Source: Desulfocapsa sp.
GTDB taxonomy: Bacteria > Desulfobacterota > Desulfobulbia > Desulfobulbales > Desulfocapsaceae
Direction: 5' to 3'
DNA length: 9,138 nucleotides
Assembly: GCA_020717935.1 (NCBI GenBank)
Contig: DYDK01000059.1
Location: 1 to 9,138, forward strand
Every line of letters starts with the position of its first letter. Position 1 is the stretch's first letter. Below are positions 1-7,527 of this stretch, piece after piece. Below the pieces are notes generated by a model. That model had not been told where the DNA came from and made no database searches. It worked only from the letters and a program-made list of their open reading frames with translations. A program made the position numbers and the translations under genes.

Positions 1-73
1 CAATGAAACAGAGGGTTCCAAGGCTATTGCTTATCCATGATTGACGAGGTCTGCAATAACAAAATAACAAATA

Positions 74-110
74 AAGCAGAATGGTTCAACCTGTTCTCTT
101 CATCCTGCTT
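74..110 (-). terminator. possible rho-independent terminator after the lipoprotein gene
   Basis: Read on the minus strand, AAGCAGGATG (110-101) can pair with CATTCTGCTT (83-74). This gives a 10-bp stem with one G-U pair and a 17-base loop, starting 5 bases past the stop codon at 116-118. The bases that follow on that strand (73-54) are rich in T but broken by A and G, so there is no clean U-run. Stem and position fit an operon-end terminator. The long loop and weak U-tract make it uncertain. Bases 1-53 show no gene or other structure that I can name. Confidence 0.42.
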
Positions 111-115
111 TTCAT

Positions 116-1933
116 TCATTTACCCAAGGCTGATGTCTCATTATCATGTCGTACTGCTCCACCGCCAATAGGCCCTGACTGAAGCAGTCCGGGATCGATG
201 GCGTTCATTTCTTTTTCTACCCTTTTTATATTACCAACGACCTTGTCCGTAACCTCTACCCCTGGATATTTAACCAGAATATCCAGAAGAATTCTCCGAG
301 ATTCGATAAGCAATTTCTTTCTCGACTCAACATCAGCAGCCTTGGTAAAGCGGATGAAAATGTCGGCTGCCCGTCTTCTTTCTGCCTCAGCCGCAAACAT
401 TGAAGCCTCAGCTATTTTTTTCTCAGCCTTGAGTGAATCCTGACTATTGAGCATGGGGGTAAACATTTCAATGGCTTTATCATACTGTGCCTCAGCCATC
501 AATCTTTGTCCCTCACCCCAGCGGCGCTCAAGCTCCTGGGCATTTTCGACATTGGCCGCCGCCGTCTCATTCGGCGAGGGCACCGCTCCATTTTCATTTT
601 TTTGAGAAAATTGCGGTCGCACTGCGGTAGAATGAACGGGAACAGAAGGAAGAGGTGGTGGAAACTGATCGAAAGAATTCGGCACTACCGCTTCCGCCAC
701 TGCTCCCTGAGGCTGTTGTTGCCCAGCCAATGTAGCGGCATCACTCCCGTTACTCTTCGACCACTGATCCGCCTGCTCTCGAACTGCGCTTCTCATTAAA
801 TCAACATTGAATGCTACTGGAGACTTAGGATAGACTTGCAAAAATTTATCCGCTTGCCATACCACGGCATAACCATCCTTTGTCGGCTCAAACCCCAGAT
901 TGTTTTTAAGAAGCCCTGCATACTCTTGCAGCTCCGACCCACCCTGATCCCCTTTTTGCAATATGGTCCGTTGCAGTATGGCCCATTCCTCAACAGCAGT
1001 CGCATCCTTATAATTTTTAGATATTTCATTATATTGAGCCTCTGCCTCCCGATAATTCTGCGTAGCAAAATACAAATCAGCCAATACTTTTCGCACGGAA
1101 AGAAGATCCACTGCCGGTCCATCAGCAGGTGCCATCTGATCAACAAGCGAACGATACATCTGTGCAGCCTCTTCCTCCCGTTGCAAGGCCATCAATGCAT
1201 TGCCATAAAAAATCTTGGTCTGCACACTGACCTTAGCCTCCATCACCTCTGGCATTTGTTCCCAGGCCTGAACCAGTTCTTCGTGTTGTCCATTGGCCGC
1301 ATGCTGGGCAATCAAAATCTCAACCGGCAAAAGGCCGTTGCCCCCATTTCCCTGCCCCCAGACACCAAAGCCTGAATCATTATCAGCCGCTACCACTTGG
1401 CCGCAGAATCCATCAACAAAGGCAACATCCCCCTGTTGCAACTCATAGACTTCTTTGGGATTATATGTAGCCGTACCCGTTGGCAAAGAGGCCTGTCGCA
1501 AAAGGGTTTCGTGAAGCCGATTGTATCCATTCAGAATCTTTTGCAACTCACGAAAGCAGTTTACCATTTTTTCCGATTCATCCGCCGGTATCCGCAACAC
1601 CGCCGCCTGACTGTCTCTTTTGCGCCACAGCTCCATTTTATTATTATATGCGGAGATCCTGCCTGTCACAAATTCAAGTGATGGCGCCAAAGAGTACGCT
1701 CCCGCAAGAGCCGTTGCCGTGGGATGAGCCGGTTGGCCCATCCCACTATTATTCACATTTCGTTCCTGCACCGCCGTTGATACACTGGCAGCAGCTTCGC
1801 CCTCCTGCCTTCCATTCTCCATCGGAGCATTCGGGTTCGGCACCTTTTTTCCGTTAGAAAAACAACCATTCAAAAGCAGTGAACAACAAGCAAGCAGGGC
1901 AAGATTTTTTAATTGATTCATGATTTTTTTCAC
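116..1933 (-). CDS. TPR-like outer-membrane lipoprotein, candidate PBP activator
   Basis: The 605-residue product begins with a short basic stretch, a hydrophobic segment (residues 10-21) and a lipobox L-N-G-C with Cys24 as the lipidation site. Phe at +2 fits outer-membrane sorting. Residues 30-80 look like a disordered Ala/Asn/Pro-rich tether. Residues about 203-345 are helical and TPR-like, including a stretch around 241-262 (YGNALMAL ... AAQMYRSL) and one at 282-303 (LADLYFATQNYREAEAQY). A Pro/Gln/Ala-rich linker (400-462) leads to a second helical TPR-like unit (466-580, including AQYDKAIEMF). No enzymatic motif is visible. The gene lies 13 bases after the PBP stop on the same strand, so the two are probably co-transcribed. 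The start given is GTG; an ATG at 1921 (residue 5) would keep the signal peptide, and neither has a good Shine-Dalgarno. LpoA (E. coli) and LpoP (Pseudomonas) are TPR-containing lipoproteins that activate class A PBPs. Applying that role here is inference from domain type and gene order. Confidence 0.85.
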   Translation of the reverse strand: MKKIMNQLKNLALLACCSLLLNGCFSNGKKVPNPNAPMENGRQEGEAAASVSTAVQERNVNNSGMGQPAHPTATALAGAYSLAPSLEFVTGRISAYNNKMELWRKRDSQAAVLRIPADESEKMVNCFRELQKILNGYNRLHETLLRQASLPTGTATYNPKEVYELQQGDVAFVDGFCGQVVAADNDSGFGVWGQGNGGNGLLPVEILIAQHAANGQHEELVQAWEQMPEVMEAKVSVQTKIFYGNALMALQREEEAAQMYRSLVDQMAPADGPAVDLLSVRKVLADLYFATQNYREAEAQYNEISKNYKDATAVEEWAILQRTILQKGDQGGSELQEYAGLLKNNLGFEPTKDGYAVVWQADKFLQVYPKSPVAFNVDLMRSAVREQADQWSKSNGSDAATLAGQQQPQGAVAEAVVPNSFDQFPPPLPSVPVHSTAVRPQFSQKNENGAVPSPNETAAANVENAQELERRWGEGQRLMAEAQYDKAIEMFTPMLNSQDSLKAEKKIAEASMFAAEAERRRAADIFIRFTKAADVESRKKLLIESRRILLDILVKYPGVEVTDKVVGNIKRVEKEMNAIDPGLLQSGPIGGGAVRHDNETSALGK

Positions 1934-1946
1934 TCAAAATAACACA

Positions 1947-4900
1947 TTAATGGGGAAGAGCTTCCCCTGCGAAAGGATCCTTTACACCCTCACTGACACG
2001 CCAGTAAGGCGTGAAGTGACGAGCAGGAACAAACCTGCCTGTATCATCCAGCTCGCCAAAGGTCATGATAGAGGGGATTGAACGATTTTTCACATCAACC
2101 TCACTGACTTTGCGGGGTAAGATGCCGCCATTTTGAGCCTGCACGGCCAAATTGAGCTGACCTAAGGATTCTCGCTGTACAGTAAGTCCGGAAAATGTAA
2201 TTTCAACGGGATCAAGCTTTTGGCCATATCCTTTTTCTTTGAACAGATTCCGAACGAGTTCAATCCAGGTGGGCAAGGCCCCTTCAGAACCGGTAATTCT
2301 GGTGGATAAATGATGCATCTCCTGATTATCATCAAAGCCAACATAGACCCCCACCGCATATCCTCCTTTATTCACCAGTCCACCCCGCGAGTCCACTCCT
2401 GGCAAATATCCAAAAAAAGAGGCATTAGTATAATTGTTGGCAGTGCCAGTCTTACCCAACAAGGGAATCGCCAGATCAACACCCGCAAATTTCTTGGCAG
2501 AATCATCATCAATACTCGCCAATCGCACATTTTTATCGGCGGCTTTCCCTGTTCCAAATTTGACTATATTTTCAAGAATATGGCCAACAACGAGGGAGGT
2601 CTCAGAGGACACCGGCCGACTTCGTTTTCGCTTAGGCTTATACAGTACCTCACCCTCCTCCGATTCAATACGGTCAATAATAGCCAGCAAATCAGAAGTA
2701 TCCTCCCCCTGCCCTTCAGCCATAACCACCTCACCAGTCACCAACCCCTCATACATTCGTACAAATTCAAGCAAGGTCACGACATTCGAACCCAAGGGAA
2801 AGGAAAGGACAGCTTCCAGTTGGCTCTTCACCCCAAGTTCTCGTGCAAAATTGATAAGATATTTCAATCCGACCAGTATCCGGAAATCCTTCATCACCGC
2901 CAGAACCTCAAAATTATAAGGAGGCAAGGCACTAAGCCGTTTGAATTCAATATCCACCTGCCGACGCACCATATCCACAGTTGCCGATGAAAAGAGAGAC
3001 TCCAAAAAGACATTATTCCAAAATTTTTCCTGTTCCCCTCCATCCATCTGCAATATGCGTTCGCGCAATTGATTTCCATCGACAGCTTGCAAAGACTCAC
3101 TTTGCCCGCCTCGGGCAAAGGTATATCGTTCACGAATCAGGTCATAATACATCCTGGCAGTCCCTTGATCTGTCAGCTCAATAGTGCTCTCCAAGATGCA
3201 CCAAGGGTCTTCCACCTGCCGACGATATGACAAAAGTTCCTGCTGCAAGCTCACAAGGCCAAGATAATTCTGACCAGCAAGAAGGGATCTCCGAACCGAC
3301 ATTTCCTGCCGCTCCTCTGCCGTCATCCCTTGATCCGATGTTTGGGAATCAAGCTGAGATACAGCAACGGACACCGGCCCATAATGCAGACTTTTCATGG
3401 CAACATATTCCTGAACTCGATTTTCAAAGATGAAATCAGTCTCCAAGTTGGCAATTGCTTGATAAAAAGCAGCGTTTTCAAGGGCGGTTCGGTTAACAAT
3501 AATACCAAAACGATCGCGAATTCTGGCGGCATAAACAAGCGCAGACTCCGCATTCCCCGAGGAATCAACGATTGGGGCTAAACCCACATGGGCTGCAACC
3601 TCCTTAAACTGCTGCATATTCAGATGATCACAAAGATGATACAGCAACCACACCGAAGCCAGATTCTCCGAATGCACTCCGGCCCAGCTCATCGAGACTT
3701 GACTGCTGTCACTCTTATGATCCGGTCGAGGGAAATACTGCTGTCCCTGAAACGAAAAAACATTACGATTATTATTTAGAAGATCAGTAGCGTTCCAACC
3801 AAGTTGCAAGGCAGCACCATATACAAAAGGCTTGAAGGCCGAGCCCATGGTTCGCTTGGCATAAATAGCCCGATTAAAAAAACGATTTTCAACACCACCG
3901 GCCATGGCCTTGATGAGGCCCTCTTGCAGAATCAAGGCCCCACCCTGAACTTTAGGAAATTTTTCCAGCTCCAGGCTCACGGCCCCATCCGCAGCAATCT
4001 CTTTGACACTGACCCAGACCCGATCTCCTTCCTGTAACTGCGACACCAGCAAAGGCAGATCCTTAACAGTCGCATCATTCCATCGTCCCTGCTTCCATTT
4101 CATCTGGGAGGCAAGCAGGCCCATCAGACCTTGCTGCTCAATCACCCCCGGTCCAGACTTCCCGCCTAAATCAACTTCAATTTTCACCGGCGAATGATCT
4201 TTTTCCGTATATTTTACAACCTTTTTAATGGTGCCAAAAAGAAATGCATGTGGTTTCACTGTCAGATCACCAAGATAGTCAATGCCTGCCAGTTCTTTTT
4301 GCACCTCAACCCGATCATAACCTCGTAAACGAACATCAAGGCGAGAAAGCTCCTGCCGTAAAGCAAAAAGAGCCTGTTTCTGCAAATCCTGATCAACGGT
4401 GGTGACCACATGCAATCCAGAAGTCGCAAGATTATCAATACCTTGTTCCTTTAACGCCTCCATCACCTCAGAAGTCGCAACCGCATCGGTCACCATGTCC
4501 ATGACAAAATCCTGAGCATACCCTATAGATCCGTGCTGAAAGACAAGCTCAGTCGTGATCGCTTCCTGAAACTGGGCCGTGCTGATTGTTCCTGCTCCCA
4601 GCATTTTTTCAAGGACATAACGAACTCGAACTTTAGCATTGGCTATTGCCTCCTTGCTTGCAGCATCACTCTTTTTTATGAAGGGATTGTAAGAATTAGG
4701 CTTTTTAACGCTACCGGCAATAAAAGCACATTCCAGCAATGACAAATCCGCAACCGTTTTGTTAAAGTAATAACGAGCCGCAACCCCCAAACCATGTCCA
4801 TTACCACTAACAAAAAACTGATTGGCGTAAAACTCGAAGATTTTTTCCTTTGAATAATAGTATTCCAAACGAAGGGCAAAAATCAACTCCCTGATCTTCT

Positions 4901-5324
4901 CCTGATACGAACGGCCTCGACGCTTAAAGAGATTTTTAGCTGTCTGTTGCGTCAGGGTACTTCCACCCTGAACGACTTTACCCACCTGATAATTTTTAAC
5001 AGCCGCTCTTAAAATCCCCAAAGGATCAAAACCGTAATGCGAGAAAAACGAATTATCCTCTGAAGCCACCAAGGCATTCACAAAGTCCTTGGGAATCTGC
5101 TTATATTCAACATATTGCCGATGAGCCTGGTCAAAAAAGACCCCGAGCCTGGTGCTGCCATCACTAAAAAAAACAGGGGTTTCCTTGCCGAGAATCCGCT
5201 GGATATTCGCAGATTCAATCTCCTTTCCAGGATGAAGAACAACAAACCAATACACCCCCCAGCCTACCCCTAAGCCCGCTATTAATATAAGAAAAACTGA
5301 TAAATAGAATATTTTTTTGAACAT
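1947..5324 (-). CDS. class A penicillin-binding protein (glycosyltransferase/transpeptidase), unusually long
   Basis: This bifunctional inner-membrane enzyme polymerises lipid II into glycan strands and cross-links them in the periplasm. One membrane anchor spans residues about 5-30. The GT51 domain (about 50-240) shows S-E-D-N-S-F-F with catalytic Glu89, GGSTLTQQ (120-127), a REL..AL.LE helix (145-154) and the GxGxGVAARYYF region (176-187). An OB-like segment (about 358-458) precedes the transpeptidase. Transpeptidase motifs are S495-A-F-K498, S552-E-N554 and K958-T-G-T961, so both activities look intact. SxxK to SxN spacing (57) is normal, but SxN to KTG is about 404 residues against roughly 125 in E. 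coli PBP1b. The excess lies at about 585-812. A C-terminal tail of about 95 residues follows the end of the domain. E. coli PBP1A and PBP1B are about 850 residues long. It starts at ATG 5324 behind a weak purine stretch (AAGAAAA). It heads a probable operon with the lipoprotein gene and is divergent from the MltD-like gene. I give no symbol because mrcA, mrcB and ponA orthology cannot be settled here. Confidence 0.95.
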   Translation of the reverse strand: MFKKIFYLSVFLILIAGLGVGWGVYWFVVLHPGKEIESANIQRILGKETPVFFSDGSTRLGVFFDQAHRQYVEYKQIPKDFVNALVASEDNSFFSHYGFDPLGILRAAVKNYQVGKVVQGGSTLTQQTAKNLFKRRGRSYQEKIRELIFALRLEYYYSKEKIFEFYANQFFVSGNGHGLGVAARYYFNKTVADLSLLECAFIAGSVKKPNSYNPFIKKSDAASKEAIANAKVRVRYVLEKMLGAGTISTAQFQEAITTELVFQHGSIGYAQDFVMDMVTDAVATSEVMEALKEQGIDNLATSGLHVVTTVDQDLQKQALFALRQELSRLDVRLRGYDRVEVQKELAGIDYLGDLTVKPHAFLFGTIKKVVKYTEKDHSPVKIEVDLGGKSGPGVIEQQGLMGLLASQMKWKQGRWNDATVKDLPLLVSQLQEGDRVWVSVKEIAADGAVSLELEKFPKVQGGALILQEGLIKAMAGGVENRFFNRAIYAKRTMGSAFKPFVYGAALQLGWNATDLLNNNRNVFSFQGQQYFPRPDHKSDSSQVSMSWAGVHSENLASVWLLYHLCDHLNMQQFKEVAAHVGLAPIVDSSGNAESALVYAARIRDRFGIIVNRTALENAAFYQAIANLETDFIFENRVQEYVAMKSLHYGPVSVAVSQLDSQTSDQGMTAEERQEMSVRRSLLAGQNYLGLVSLQQELLSYRRQVEDPWCILESTIELTDQGTARMYYDLIRERYTFARGGQSESLQAVDGNQLRERILQMDGGEQEKFWNNVFLESLFSSATVDMVRRQVDIEFKRLSALPPYNFEVLAVMKDFRILVGLKYLINFARELGVKSQLEAVLSFPLGSNVVTLLEFVRMYEGLVTGEVVMAEGQGEDTSDLLAIIDRIESEEGEVLYKPKRKRSRPVSSETSLVVGHILENIVKFGTGKAADKNVRLASIDDDSAKKFAGVDLAIPLLGKTGTANNYTNASFFGYLPGVDSRGGLVNKGGYAVGVYVGFDDNQEMHHLSTRITGSEGALPTWIELVRNLFKEKGYGQKLDPVEITFSGLTVQRESLGQLNLAVQAQNGGILPRKVSEVDVKNRSIPSIMTFGELDDTGRFVPARHFTPYWRVSEGVKDPFAGEALPH

Positions 5325-5504
5325 TTTTCTTGCAATTCAATACTACTTGGAGTTTAATTAAAAGAATCATTTATTCGTTTGAGTATAAATTTGGGTGCGA
5401 ATGTACTTCGTTCTTGAGCAGAGTACAATATCGTTTTGATTTTCGCCTGATTTTCACGCACCTCTCACCTCTGATAAAAGCCTGATTCCCCCAACGCATA
5501 TATT
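5325..5504. promoter_or_regulatory. shared divergent promoter region between PBP and MltD-like genes
   Basis: These 180 bases separate two genes transcribed away from each other, so promoters for both should lie here. The part nearest the PBP gene is AT-rich. I found no convincing -35/-10 pair: TATACT on the minus strand (5389-5384) and TACAAT on the plus strand (5424-5429) resemble -10 boxes but lack a matching -35. An inverted repeat, TGTACT (5402-5407) and AGTACA (5422-5427), overlaps the second of these. Neither gene has a strong Shine-Dalgarno; MltD starts after CATATATT. The promoter role follows from gene layout; the individual elements are weak. Confidence 0.45.
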
Positions 5505-7409
5505 ATGACTCAGCTCCTGAAACGATGTTTGAGCATATTGACCCTGCTCTTACCCGTCCTCTTTTTGTCTGCCTGTGCCAATGACCCAAAATCTGCCACC
5601 CTCCGTCTCTCCGACGACCAGGAACTGGTCAGTTCTGCCCCCGCTGATGCCGAAGACCCTGAAACAAACCTCAAGGATGAACTGGAAGCCCTTCGTCGTA
5701 CCGGTTCATGGTCAACAACCGGAAAAAATGCAGGAAACTCTTCAACAGATCAAGGCCAGAAATCTGCTCAGACCGACCTTCCCGACTCTGATTTCCCCCT
5801 TATTATCAACAGTCAAGTACAAGCCTATCTTGACCTTTTTCAGAATCAACAGCGAAAGAGTTTCACCATCTGGCTTACTCGTGCAGGCAAATACCTGCCG
5901 ATGATGCAAAAAGAACTCAAGGAAGCGGGTCTCCCTGAAGATCTTGCCTACCTGTCAATGATTGAAAGTGGGTACAATCAAAGGGCCTACTCCAAGGCCC
6001 ATGCCTCTGGACTCTGGCAATTTATCCCGGGCACAGGTTCCGACTACGATCTCAAAATCAACAAATATCTTGACGAACGACGAGATGCGGAAAAATCAAC
6101 CCAAGCCGCTGTTAAATTCCTTGGCAACCTCTATGAAGAATTTAATGACTGGCATCTTGCGGTAGCCGCATACAATGCCGGAGCCGGCAAGATTGGTAAA
6201 GGATTAGAGAAATATGGAAGCTCCGATTTCTGGTCGTTAGCCGAATACGACTATCTGGCCATGGAAACAAAGCGCTATGTCCCTAAACTTATCGCCTCAA
6301 TCATCATCGCCAAAAATCCAGAAAGATACGGCTTCACCAACATCCAGATGGATCCACCTCTGGCTTATGACACTTTAGAGGTTGGGCCAGGGCTTCCCCT
6401 GGATGCCGTTGCCCTGATCAGCAACTGTGACCGTAAGACTATCGATCAACTCAACCAAGAGCTCTCCACCAATAAAACCCCCCTGAACCAAAGTTGCCAT
6501 TTCATCAAAATTCCTACCGGCTCCAAAGAAGTGGCCAGCAAAAATCTTCCCCGTCTGCAAAAAATTACTACTATAGACTACAAAACTCACACCATCGGCA
6601 AGGGCGACTCCCTCACTGAAATCTGCAACCGCTACGATATCAATAAAACCACCTTGCTCAAGGCCAACAATCTCAAAAGCCCAAAACTGGCTTCAGGCCA
6701 ACGATTACGGATCCCCTTCCAAAATATCCGCTACCGCATTATGCCGGAAGGAAGCGATATGACCGTTGCTAATCTCGATATCCAGAACTTTTCTGTCAGC
6801 CAGGAAAACATAGCAACACACACGATCAAAAAAGGCGACACCATTGCCCAGATTGCTCGTCAATACAAGGTTCCAGCCGAACAGATTCTCTCTTGGAATG
6901 ATCTGCCTGCTAAATACACACTCAAGGTCGGGCAACACCTTTCCATCCCCATTGATCAAAAAAACAAATTCACCGAGACGGATATCGTAGAGAGTCGTAT
7001 TGCCAACAATAACGAACCTCATGCCAACACGGTACAAGTAAAAATCAGGGACACAAAATCAGCAGGCACTTCCCTGATTGCAAGCACTCCTCAAAAAGAT
7101 GACATCGCTCTCTTGGCCACTCAAACAAAGAAAATGATAAAGGATCTCCCCCGTAAGAATGACAGTTCTACAGAGCAAAAGGTTCACATCGCTCAGAACA
7201 GCGCCAATGGTGATAGTACCAAAACAATAGCAAGCAATGCACAAAAGTCCCCAAAAAATCTTCAAAATTGGTATCAGGTTCAAGAAGGAGATACCCTTTG
7301 GACCATCGCTAAAGAGTTCAACCTCTCCCCCGGGCAAATTAAACAGTGGAATAAATTGCAATCAAACAATATTCAAGCAGGAAAACGCCTTAAAATTAAA
7401 GATGCTTAA
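5505..7409 (+). CDS. mltD: MltD-like membrane-bound lytic murein transglycosylase with three LysM domains
   Basis: The enzyme cleaves the MurNAc-GlcNAc bond of peptidoglycan to give 1,6-anhydro ends, acting from the outer membrane. The 634-residue product has a lipoprotein signal with lipobox L-S-A-C (Cys24; Ala at +2). After a polar linker, the SLT/lysozyme-like domain covers about 118-280: catalytic Glu154 in MIESGYN, the family signature GLWQFIP (169-175) and AAYNAG (221-226). Three LysM peptidoglycan-binding repeats follow at about 361-404, 438-482 and 589-632, each with the GD(S/T)(L/I) start and a G-x-x-L-x-I end. E. coli MltD is about 452 residues with two LysM units, so this copy is longer. 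The extra length is the third LysM plus a Ser/Lys/Asn-rich linker at about 484-588. The ATG at 5505 has no clear Shine-Dalgarno, but the signal peptide starts directly there. The gene is divergent from the PBP, which pairs a wall-cutting with a wall-building enzyme. MltD is the best family match; the exact orthology is inferred. Confidence 0.93.
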   Translation: MTQLLKRCLSILTLLLPVLFLSACANDPKSATLRLSDDQELVSSAPADAEDPETNLKDELEALRRTGSWSTTGKNAGNSSTDQGQKSAQTDLPDSDFPLIINSQVQAYLDLFQNQQRKSFTIWLTRAGKYLPMMQKELKEAGLPEDLAYLSMIESGYNQRAYSKAHASGLWQFIPGTGSDYDLKINKYLDERRDAEKSTQAAVKFLGNLYEEFNDWHLAVAAYNAGAGKIGKGLEKYGSSDFWSLAEYDYLAMETKRYVPKLIASIIIAKNPERYGFTNIQMDPPLAYDTLEVGPGLPLDAVALISNCDRKTIDQLNQELSTNKTPLNQSCHFIKIPTGSKEVASKNLPRLQKITTIDYKTHTIGKGDSLTEICNRYDINKTTLLKANNLKSPKLASGQRLRIPFQNIRYRIMPEGSDMTVANLDIQNFSVSQENIATHTIKKGDTIAQIARQYKVPAEQILSWNDLPAKYTLKVGQHLSIPIDQKNKFTETDIVESRIANNNEPHANTVQVKIRDTKSAGTSLIASTPQKDDIALLATQTKKMIKDLPRKNDSSTEQKVHIAQNSANGDSTKTIASNAQKSPKNLQNWYQVQEGDTLWTIAKEFNLSPGQIKQWNKLQSNNIQAGKRLKIKDA

Positions 7410-7527
7410 TCAAAACCCATAACTCTTTTTTCTCCAATGATGCACGGCCACTCTGGGACCCTTTTACTTCAGAACCTGCCATATACAACAGCTTGTCGTC
7501 CGACCTTTCGCTCCGCCTTTTTTATTC

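Noticed and set aside
959..985. Imperfect direct repeat (AATATGGTCCGTTG / AGTATGGCCCATTC)
   Set aside because: It is a two-copy similarity inside the lipoprotein gene that encodes a repeated I-L-Q helix pattern; too short and imperfect to be a functional DNA repeat.
836..1375. 179-residue open frame on the plus strand opposite the lipoprotein gene
   Set aside because: It is antisense to a well-supported lipoprotein, its translation is rich in Ile, Leu, His and Cys without any domain, and it has no clear ribosome site.
2310..2990. 226-residue open frame on the plus strand opposite the PBP gene
   Set aside because: It overlaps the transpeptidase coding region, has an unnatural Ile/His/Ser-rich composition and shows no recognisable motif.
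5445..5487. Direct repeat GCCTGATT at 5445-5452 and 5480-5487 upstream of mltD
   Set aside because: Eight bases repeated once at 35-base spacing is expected by chance often enough that I do not call a regulatory site.
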